DNA of 64,000 nucleotides, taken from Panaeolus papilionaceus. Lineage: Eukaryota > Basidiomycota > Agaricomycetes > Agaricales. Every line of letters begins with the position of its first letter. Position 1 is the first letter of the stretch. The stretch covers positions 310,001-374,000 of the forward strand of contig JADNRZ010000023.1 in NCBI GenBank assembly GCA_015501605.1, given 5' to 3'. The translations under genes and the position numbers were made by a program. The notes below the pieces were generated by a model, which was given only the letters and a program-made list of their open reading frames with translations, was not told the origin of the DNA and made no database searches. Below are positions 24,801 through 34,149 of this stretch, piece by piece.

Positions 24801-27800
24801 ATCGCGCATGCGCGCCTTTCTAAACTTACCGACGCGCGCCCCAGACAACCGCGGCACAAACGGCACGTCACTCCCTGCCAGTCTGTACCCGTCGGTTAAG
24901 ATTAGCGAGTGTCAATGCCCCCCATACAGAGATGACGCACATGCGCGCCACACAGTACACAACCCTTTCATAACAATCAATAAAACCTCTTTTCTGCCCT
25001 TGTCACAACCTCATCCGCACACTCTTGTGTTCAAAAAACAACGCACGAGACCAGATATGTCGGAGAAATGTGGCACACGACCAAGTCCAACTGTCTCCAG
25101 ACGTGGAAAAAACGAGGCCAATTTCAAAATCACTGCGCAAAACGAGGCAGCGCGTGCGTCACCAAACACAACATCATCGCGCGAATTCCAGGGTTTAAGA
25201 ATAAGAATAAAATAGCAAAACAGCAAAAACGTGAAAAATAGAAAAATTTCAGGATAATTAAAAAATTGATGAGAAAGCAACCAAGGAAACAGTATAATTC
25301 AGGTCAAGTGAGATCAGTATCGATGTCCATGAGGAAAGATAAGCGAAGAACGTGCTTCAATCTTATCCTATCTCGCAACACTGGCCATCACATTCCATGG
25401 ACGTTCGGAGTCTCTTTGACAGCTCGGGTCTGCATAGAGGCACTTGAGGCTGATGAGCTCTGATGAGCGACAAACAGCTGCATTGCAATACTCATCTTTC
25501 CCATGATCAAGTCATGAGATGTTAGGAGAGATAAGTATAGGTAAGCAATTCAGAAAAAAAAAGTTTGATAACCGGGTGCCGGCAATGAAGGCGAACAAAT
25601 AAGAGCCCAGCCAGCAAGACGCTTGAGGCGCTAGGGGGCGCTAGAATAGAAGACAGGGCTCCTATGCAACCCTTCGACTTGAGCAGGTTGAAGGGTGCGT
25701 GAGACCAGCATTATGACCACTGACTCGCCCTGTATCAAAAAACAATTTGAACGTTGAGGAAAGCCTGAGACGACGTTGCTTCTAATTCATCCAGGGATGA
25801 GAAGATGGGATTCAAGGTCCTCAAGATCCCAACGCGCCTCAACCCCGGACGTGCCAAACACATGGTCCCAGAAAAATAAGTTTTTCGATGACACTTCAAC
25901 AGATGTGTGATGTGCGATGGTAGAAGAAAGTTAAAGAGGCCACCCCAAAATTCCACCCAAACCATTGGGTGAACAATGAGATGATGGGGGACAATGGTAA
26001 GAAAGGACGAAAGAACAATGAAAACATGAGGCTCGCGTTCCAGAAAGATGAAAATATATGCATAGAACAATGAGCCTCAATGTAGCTCCGCGCGGCGACC
26101 AGCTCTGAAGCCACAGCACGGCCTACTTAGGGAATGCAATATGGAGTGAAGTTTGGGCGATCCAGGTGACACCCACAACTCCTCTCCGTGTAGGTCAAGC
26201 AGGGCAGGCGGGCACACCCAAATTGGGTACGACAGAGACCACAGATCGCCATAGTCTCCAAGACCTGACATAGCCCTCTATATTTAATTAGGCAGGGTCG
26301 CTCATTCGGTCATAGACTGAATATAACGGACTTCCTCTAAGTAGAACAGACGCGCGGGAATCTCAGCAAAACGGAGATCCGTGCCCTCATGTCCCATCAC
26401 CAACCAATCGATCAGAATAGAGGTACATAATCTGTCTGTCTAGGGAGGGAGGTGGGGGTTCACAAGGTTACGATGCGAACCTGCGCAGACTGTCAGGGTA
26501 CGCGGGGCTGCACCCTATAGTGGCGGAGCGGAGTGCAAATTGAGAGAAGTCGAGCGAAAAAGGAGAGATTGAAAAACATTGTGGAGATTCGTATGAGAAA
26601 AAGACCAAAGGTCGAGAAGAGAATGACCTGGCTCAAAAAATAAGCAGACCAAGGAAATAAAAAAGAAAAAAACGAAGAGAATGAACAAAGTATTGTCGGA
26701 GTGGACGGTGGTGCTTCGTGCATTAAAACGCCCACTCCCAAATTGGGAAGTATGGCATCGTTATGCTACGGCTTCAAGCCGGACAGGAGGCAAACCTTCA
26801 CAGAGGGAAGGGCGAATATGCAGTTGAGGAACTTCAACAACCGCAGGAGAGATCTGTACAGGTTGGTTTCTGATGCGCGGCGAACTCGCTTAGAGCGTTG
26901 AGCCATATCGCTGGAACATGACAGTCGGGATTTCTGCCCCGCTTTGCAGGCAGGGAGCTAGAACCCCACAAGATCCAAAGAAAAGTCTTGAGACCTGTGA
27001 TAGGTGCAATCCTGGGGAGGATTGTCGGTTCGCATGGTCCGAAGGCAGACAACAGGGTCTCGAAGAGAATGGAGAAAGGGAAAGTTAAAATGTAATGGCA
27101 ACCACTCACGCTAGTCCATCAGTACTATTAGTTTTTGATTCCGCCAATCAAGAGGGAGTCATGGTATCGTGTTGTCAGGATGATCAACAGCAAATATAGC
27201 GCATAGGAAACAGAGGGGACAAATGAAAGGTACATTTAGTCTTGCATCAATATGGCTAATTCAATAAAAACTCACATGTTATGTACAAAGTCCCCGAACA
27301 AATTCAGGTAGGCGGACATTTTAGAGGGACCTGCACTGTTCCCGTTGGTGTCGTTTGCAGCAACTTCTTCCTCTGCGACACCGTTTTTCGTTCCCTTTCG
27401 TTGCGTAGCTGACTTCTTCTCAGTCCCTGAGGCCTTGGTGACTGTAGACGCAGAATGTGAATGCGAGTGCGAGTGCGAATGGCCGATGCCTTCGCTTTCG
27501 GAATCGGAGCCAAGGACGCGCAGGGACTTCTCCATGAAGAAGAAAGTTGCAAAACCAATGAAAATGCCTAGCCTGGGGAAATGTCAGCTTTATTCCAGTT
27601 TAATGCAATTAAAAGTAGGGGACGATCTTCATAATTTATCAAGAGAAATTAAAGGGGCAATTCGTTAGTTAAGTCTACGACCTCCTAGGAACAGGCCGCC
27701 GCTCGCCTGCCTAATGGATGCCTGTGGCCGCGGAGAAGGACAACGATCCTTGCCGCGGCGGATAGATTCGACCTCGAACAAACGAATGTGCGAAATACCT

Positions 27801-29116
27801 ACCCGACTAGAATGTTGCGTTTTTCTTCGACCATGACAAATTGAACACCGTCACCTTGATGTTCGCCCATGAAGGCGTGAGGCACAAGGTGAAGGAATAC
27901 ATCCGACAGTAATCCACCAGTCTATGTCGACGGAGGCAAAATAACCGGAAAGGAAAGTATCCCGACCGATACGATTGCAAATGTCAAAAGAGTCGAGAGA
28001 CGATCGCAGTTTGGGATTGACAGGCCAGAAATTCGGCACATGCACCCCACCCAAATCAAGACAGCAATTGAAATACAAGGTGACCGAAAGAAGTAGCACA
28101 AGTGTTGACAAAGGCGATCCAGGATTTCGTTGTGATTGAAATAGGTGTGATGGGACGTAGAAACCATAAATTCGATCAGATCGTTAAATCAACAGATGGG
28201 ACGATGCGTCGGCAGGCGCAAATATAGTGTTGAATTGACCACAGAACAACGTCGGAATCAAGTTTGGGGGTTGTGTGATGTTAGAGGGGAGTAGATTTCC
28301 GGGGAGGATCAGAAGAGGGTACGTTTGAAATTGTAAAACGGGGATGATTTATCGAACGAGCGGCAAATGTCACCGGAGAACGCAGGTGTTGAACGACAAT
28401 TTTCGTCGGCACACCGTAGCAGGGGTTGCAATGCAATTGATGATCGAAAAACAAAGTTCAGTTTGACAGCTAAGTCCGCGATGCATAAAGATTGGCAGAG
28501 AGTACATACCGCAAAGGCTGTCATTGTGTTGAGGGTATCGCCATTTATTTCGGCCGGGATAAAGGCAAGAATAAAATTGGGGACACTAGCGCCAGGAGGT
28601 CATTAATAATCGGTGACTTGCCGTTAAGGAGTATGTAAATAGACGACGGTCGTGGGATGTGGCAAGAACCCTTCGACGTCGAAGCAACAGAACGACAATG
28701 TAACAAACATGTGGTCTAGATGCGAGGTGTCGAATGTAACGAGAATAACACTCACGAACTGATATAAAATGTCCCCAAAATTGAGTTCCAGGCAGGACCA
28801 AAAGGAAACAGCCATGCAAATACGGTGCGCATTATTGGTGAATGCTGCGCCTCAAGGGTCTCTTTCAAATGGCCCAGTTGCTTTATGGGTTCACACTCTT
28901 GTATGTGTTCTTCCTGCAGGTGAAAAAACGAACAATGTGCCATGTAGCAATTCCATAAGCACCCTAAGTCGCGGTCAGGGCTTAGACGACACGCACAAAT
29001 ATCGAAAGTGTTTCCACGACAGTCTCCTTTCCATTTGATTGAATAGCTTGAGATTTAAGTATTAGTAAAGATAAAAGAGCGACAGAAGGCAACAGCCAGG
29101 AGAGGCGACGCGACAT
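21823..29116 (-). CDS. YKE4: ZIP (SLC39, LIV-1 type) zinc transporter, KE4/ZIP7-like
   Basis: ZIP7/Yke4 proteins move zinc across the ER/Golgi membrane into the cytosol. Thirteen exons were resolved: 28997-29116, 28756-28913, 28510-28585, 27803-27921, 27276-27572, 27110-27124, 24472-24640, 24375-24379, 24156-24291, 24036-24094, 23005-23047, 22072-22115 and 21823-21835. They sum to 1,254 nt, an exact 417 codons plus stop. Features in order: hydrophobic signal-like start (PSVALLSLLIL), FYISSVPNFILAFIPAEIN, GGLLSDVFLHLVPHAFMGEH, EEKRNILVGLGIFIGFATFF, a His-Ser repeat loop (HSHSHSHSHS), NITDGLAMAASFYASPLIGA, the LIV-1 metal motif HEIPHEIAD, GAFIGTFIGIAVHEATA, PFVAGGFLYIGAVAVLPT, AESKSAKQAMREFAAMAFG and terminal VAWNE. 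The gene spans 7.3 kb, mostly intron (largest introns 2,469, 988, 889 and 588 bp). The symbol is by family; the subcellular site is inferred. Confidence 0.92.
24375..24379 (-). other. 5-nt microexon of the ZIP gene
   Basis: The minus strand reads CTCTTAG|ATTGG|GTATGT here, a strong acceptor and donor around five bases. Without it the flanking exons (ending TTC at 24472, starting A-ACG at 24291) do not join in frame. With it they read GAF-IG-TFIGIAV, supplying exactly the two residues expected between GAF and TFIGI in this family. Confidence 0.8.
24641..27109 (-). other. 2.47 kb intron in the ZIP gene
   Basis: The donor GTGAGT (27109-27104) follows the 15-nt exon TDGLA, and the acceptor CAG ends at 24641 before AATGGCC (LA-MAASFY). 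No nested gene or mobile element was recognised inside. The plus strand is purine-rich at about 26,530-26,690. Confidence 0.75.
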
Positions 29117-29321
29117 GATGGTCAAAAACAAAGAGATTTACGCCAGCGCTGCGTATCCACCTGTGACCGATAAGTAACTATTTCAGGTTTTCCACGTTGA
29201 TATGAGTCAACACCGCGTCAGTCGCGTGTTGCGCGTCCAATAAACTTTGATTTAACATTGATGGCCATATGAAATATGGACGCTTATTTCTGCTTCTTCA
29301 ACCTTAACGACCACCTTCAAC
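29117..29321. promoter_or_regulatory. Shared divergent promoter, ZIP gene / HD-hydrolase gene
   Basis: Only 205 bp separate the two start codons of divergently transcribed genes, so both promoters must sit or overlap here. A CCAAT box is visible near 29,238. No further element was identified with confidence. Confidence 0.55.
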
Positions 29322-30802
29322 ATGTACTCAACACCAGAGGAACGATTAATCATCAACGAAGCCGAAAAACTAATGGTAGAAACCATGGCCCGGTATGACC
29401 CTTCACACGATAAATATCATGGTCAGTTGTATGCACAGCTTCTTTCGACCAGTGGTTACTCAAATGCTTACCGACCATATTTCTATTTCACCGCCTGAAC
29501 ACGCTTTTCTCAGTTTATCGGGTCCGCAAGACTGCTTTGTATCTTGCGAACACATTGACCCCAACCCCAGATCTGCTTGTCATTGAATTAGGTGGGCATT
29601 CTGACCTTCAGATAATCAAAGAATGTCCCTCTTTTGAAGCGTACTTTGCTTCAAAGAGCCTTGTGTCAATATTCCCATATGACGGAAACGAAACAAAGGA
29701 TTTTGACCCTATCTGCCCTGTGCGGAGTGACAAAAGCAGCCACAAATCTGCACCATCTGCGAATTTAGATTTTGCTAGCACCCCCTTTTCTAGCCAGTCG
29801 ATATGACGCCCTTTACTGACACCTGTCTTGCACAGCTGCTCTGCTTCACGATGTGCTGGACAAGAAGTACGTGACACCAGAACAAGCAGCCGACCCATAT
29901 AGCTTCTTTCTCCCATTCTTTAAGGCTTGGAAGACCACTGGAATTGACCTAGTTGAAGATCAGAGGGCACAGTTAATCGCCAAAATAGTGGATAACGTTT
30001 CCTGGAGCACAGAAAAGAAACGAAGACAGGCTGGTGAATGGTCAAACTGGCATGATACTTGCACAGAACTTCATTGCGTCCAGGACGCAGACAGGCTGGA
30101 CGCCATTGGCGCTTTTGGTAAGGTTTCTCTTCTTCTTGAACCCGTATTGGAGTAGAAAAAGCTCCCGAAGTGTTTCTTGGACTTGATCTGTCTATTAGAG
30201 GGCCATGTCAGATTCCATGAGTCTCACGAAGACCTGTCTGACAACTTTATGATGCACCTGTATTTTGGCTCAGGCCGTATTGAGGTGAACTTGAAGTTGG
30301 AGCGATAACTATCAATCCACATTTTTGGCACTCGATAACACTATGTTTTGGGGTTATCATTGACTTCGGTTTATCCGACCAGTAGTTTCGCGTCGAACCA
30401 TAAATCCTTTTGCTCAACCAATCTTTTCTCGAAATAGGGATCATGCGCTGTGCTGCCTTCAGCACAGTAACCAACAGGTCGGTATCCTCAATTCGTTCGC
30501 ACCTATTCCTCCTGCGCATATGTTCTCTGGGCTGAACATATTCCGTAACTTCCGGTTTTTAATTTCCACTACAATTTATCACGCTCTTTGGCAGGCCTCT
30601 ACACACGCCCGCCGGGGATCCCGAGCAAGAGCACACCTCAATCCAACATTTTCACGACAAGCTACTCAAGATACGCGACGCTTTGAAGACAGAAGCTGGG
30701 ACAAAAATGGGGCACAAACGCCATCAAACGGTGTGTATCCTTGTCTTCACACTTCTGATCAAGGTTTCGACCCTACCCAATAAATTGCCCACTCGATCAT
30801 GA
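29322..30802 (+). CDS. HD-domain phosphohydrolase
   Basis: HD-domain proteins are metal-dependent phosphohydrolases; the substrate of this eukaryotic subgroup is not known to me. Exons 29322-29421, 29514-29591, 29836-30117, 30438-30477 and 30595-30802 sum to 708 nt (235 residues). The motifs are DPSHDKYHVYRVRKTALYLA (first metal His), ELAALLHDVLDKKY (the HD pair), WSTEKKRRQ, HCVQDADRLDAIGAFGIMRC (last metal Asp) and SIQHFHDKLLKIRDALKTEA. All splice joints keep phase. The introns are 92, 244, 320 and 117 bp, long for a fungal gene. The last 24 or so residues after KRHQT (hydrophobic, CILVFTLL) are unlike the family tail, so a final intron near 30732 and a slightly different end are possible. 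Confidence 0.86.
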
Positions 30803-32274
30803 TCAGCACCAACGAGGTCTCCGTAGCTGCACTGCTATGTACTTCGTATTCTCTTTTTCGTTCTCGCACTTTAAATTATTTCATTTTACTGACCAAGTAA
30901 CCTCTACACTTTTCTCTCATCACCGCCAATACCCTAAATTACCCTGTCCACTTGCCGCTTACCATTCTTCGCTGTGGTGAACCCCGCTCCCCAAAATTGC
31001 TATCACCTTGGACGCCACATCGGAAACTTCAATCGGAATTCGGGATTGATGGAAAATCTGTACCCCTGCTTTTACTTTATCTCTGGCACTGCACACGCGT
31101 GCTTGGATCTCTCGTCCGATGTGCACAGTTGCTTGATTTTCTCGCTTCCGTCGAGGAAGAGTACGATGGCACCTGTTGATGAGGCGTAGTCGGTGATGGG
31201 CAGTTGACACGGTAAACACGATACACCCCATTATTGCTGCGGCGTGATTGCTTGTTCTTTTGAAGGTCCGCGAATTGTAAGTAACTTATCACGACTAAAT
31301 TCTCGCCAATGTTCTAATGCCCAGAATCTATCATTTCAATCTTGAACGTGTCTGCACAAACATGTCCTCTCGACCTAAATGTCCGTCCAACAACTATTTT
31401 CAGTCACTGCCAACCTACAGGATTTTTTGTGATCGTTACATAGAAGTCATATGTGCCGTGTTTCCAACGTTGGTAATGCACCTTTATATTGGATTGGTGG
31501 TCCCTGAACCTTTGGAGACGGTAGTGCAAGTATTTCAAAGGGTCTCAGGTCCAACGACCGCTGTAAAGCCTCCACAAACGGAATAACTGCCACCAGTAGC
31601 TTGGTCTAAGTAGTAAAGCCAGCATTACAAAGTATGGGCCATAGTGGGACTCGGTGGGACCAAGTTTGACAGTGTTTCCTTATTTGAATTGGCCGGAGGT
31701 CCTCAGGTACCCTCAGAAGCCACGAGATCGTATGTAGAGTTACCACTTTGTTAACAAAATGGGGAAGGAAGGTCTCCTGTTGCCTCACTCATTGTGCATG
31801 TCAGAAGGACCTTGTCAAAGCAAACAGAGGTTTACGCCAACAAAGCCCTTGAATTTTGACTATACTACACCTTCAACGCGATCCAGACGCCCGTTATCAG
31901 GCGTTTCAGCCAACGACAATATGATTCTGTGAAATTGTGCAGTGCAAACCGGCGGCACCCTCAAAAACTTCCCAAAAAACGCAGCTAGATCCTCGAGATA
32001 GACACGGATGATTGGTGTAGAGATCGAAGTCAGAAAAGGAAGCTTAGGATTTCACAGAAATCTCATCAGGGTCACAGATCTGATCATGAGTTACCTGATA
32101 GCTGCAATCGATCTAACTAGAAAGTGCGATTAGGATTATTGAATACAAAGTGAAGTCCGGAAGCTACCAACAAAGGCACCTCATGGCAGAATTCACTTCT
32201 ACACATCACGTTTAAGAAAGCCATGGGAATACATTATACAGTTAACAGAGCAGAGGAAATAAGAGAAAATAGGT
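30803..32274. other. Intergenic between convergent HD-hydrolase and RFC genes
   Basis: This 1.47 kb lies between two 3' ends. Open frames are short and carry no motif I recognise, and no repeat stood out. It may include 3' UTRs. Confidence 0.5.
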
Positions 32275-33879
32275 TTAGTCAAACTCGGACATGTCAATAT
32301 TGTAAAAGAAGTGCTATACATATCGAAATCAAGCGTGAGCGAGCCAATTTTGACCCTAAATTATATATCTCACCTTGTATAAGCTCATCACTTTCACGAC
32401 CCATGCTTCTAAATGGAAAATCTTCTTGCTTCCAACACGCATTCGTACCTCCTAAGGAGCAGATTGAGAAAGGAGCGGGGAAGAAACGAGATGCAAATCA
32501 CTCACATAGAAAGCCGCCCAGTGCATGATGTCAGCTTTGAGGGCTTCATCAACTTTATCGACGACCCGCTCTGCTACCGTCTGAGCAAATAGAAAATGAG
32601 AAATTAACGGACTTGTAGTTGCCGTCTTGACGTTACCTTCAAAATGACTGTGGGTGGTATGCAGTGACTCAGAAGCTCATAAAATTTGGCCCGCACTTCC
32701 ATTACCCTGGCTGGAGACTGCTCAGAGATGATTAGATCCGCAACCTTATGGCAGTAGACCTCCCAATCAGGTTTGGCTATCGTGAGGGGTCCACTGAGGT
32801 CAGGCCTGCAGGGCACCAAGACATAATTCTGTCAGAGAACCGGCTGGAGCTAAACGGAAGACATACGATTGCATTTTGAGAGCTTCTAGAACAAGAATAG
32901 CTTTCCGCATGTTGCCCCCAGAGTCTTCGACGATTTTATTGCTTGCTTCAGGTGGCAAATCGAATCCTGCACGCCTGGACACATAGGCCAAAACCTCACT
33001 CATCTAATCATCGTTCGTCCTCAGTGCAACACAAAGAGCTGTATTATAACTCACCTCCTCTGCACTAGGCGCGGCCACCCGCATTAACAGACAACGACTC
33101 TTAATCGGGGCAATTAAGCGGCTTGTGCTATTGGCGCATAGAATAATTCGCATATTTGACATATACTTTTCCATTGTACGACGAAGAGCAGCTTGAGCAT
33201 CACGGGTTAGTGAGTCAGCCTCGTTAATAATGACGACTGGTTGGGAGCTTAGAGTGAGAATTTATGACATACAAGATTAAGATATTACCTTTGAACCGTT
33301 GTTTTGCACCGAGATCCACTTGCTGCGTCTGTGCAATCTCCTTGAGTAGATCCTGAATAACCAATCGATCGTGATTCCCAGCTTCACTGCCCGTAAACAT
33401 TAAAATCCCTCGATCTAGCCCCAGGTGTCAATGAAGCGCACCTTGGCGTAATTTCAATATGGTAGTTGCTCTGGACAAGATTGACCTCAATCTTGCGCTT
33501 GGATGGAGTCAGAAACACTCTTTGATCTATTTTAAGCTATTCAAGCTTTAGCAGGTCGCCGTTGTACAAAGAATAAACCCGCACCTTCTCCACTCCTGGA
33601 CCAAACAATTGTCGCAATGTGCAACTTATACGTGTCTTCTTGCCTGCACCCGAAGGTCCGTAGAATAGCATATGTGGAAAGTCTCCTGAAGCAGCCTAAT
33701 ACAATATCAAGATGATGTCCTAGTAGAAATGAAGATCTACGTACCAACGACCTGAGACGTTCTGACAGTCCTCGATGATAATGCAACGTATCGAGAGTTC
33801 TGGGACGGTACTGGCCAGTATATAAGCTAAATACACCGTTGAAGACTCATTAACGCACCTGGTCAACCCAAAGAGACAT
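32275..33879 (-). CDS. RFC5: Replication factor C subunit, human RFC3 / yeast Rfc5 type
   Basis: This is the clamp-loader small subunit that opens PCNA onto primed DNA in the nucleus. The start MSLWVDQ at 33879 matches the family. Exons then give PxMLFYGPSGAGKKT (Walker A, about 33,650), the DHDRLVIQ region, NEADSLTRDAQAALRRTMEK and MRIILCANSTSRLIAPIKSR (about 33,060-33,240; the SRC arginine-finger region), YVSRRAGFDLPPEASNKI, GGNMRKAILVLEALKMQ, DWEVYCHKVADLIISEQSPA, FYELLSHCIPPTVILK, VAERVVDKVDEALKADIM and FHLEAWVVKVMSLYK. A last intron followed by FD-stop at 32275 is inferred from the sequence, so the extreme 3' end is tentative. Yeast and human numbering differ: this subunit is Rfc5 in yeast and RFC3 in humans. 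Upstream MluI boxes fit S-phase control. Confidence 0.92.
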
Positions 33880-33955
33880 CTTTCTAACAAGCAATATAAA
33901 AAGGATAACTATGGTTGTGGACGTCGAGAGCAACTTGAAAGTTGCAGACACGTAA

Positions 33956-34050
33956 ACGCGTGAGTGAAAACGCGTTACGTCACGCGATCTAACCTGTCAC
34001 TTCGTTCTGATAGTGACATTCGTTTTGGTATTTAAATCAGACTGACGCGT
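33956..34050 (-). promoter_or_regulatory. Three MluI cell-cycle boxes upstream of the RFC gene
   Basis: ACGCGT occurs at 33956-33961, 33970-33975 and 34045-34050, that is 77-171 bp before the RFC start codon. In fungi the MBF factor binds such boxes and drives DNA-replication genes at G1/S. Role here is inferred from position and gene identity. Confidence 0.7.
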
Positions 34051-34149
34051 CGAACTATGTACAAAAGCCTTCGATTGGTCAAATTGTAACATGTATCCTT
34101 AGAGATCAGATTTTTGCGCTTGTATTTTAAAAGAGCTATCTGATGTGTG

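Noticed and set aside
24808..25215. 135-codon plus-strand frame inside the 2.47-kb ZIP intron; considered as a nested gene.
   Set aside because: Composition is biased, no domain is recognisable and no supporting splice or promoter signals were seen.
32223..32528. 101-codon plus-strand frame with CxxC-like residues at the RFC 3' end.
   Set aside because: It lies antisense to the last RFC exons and introns and has no conserved spacing of a zinc finger.
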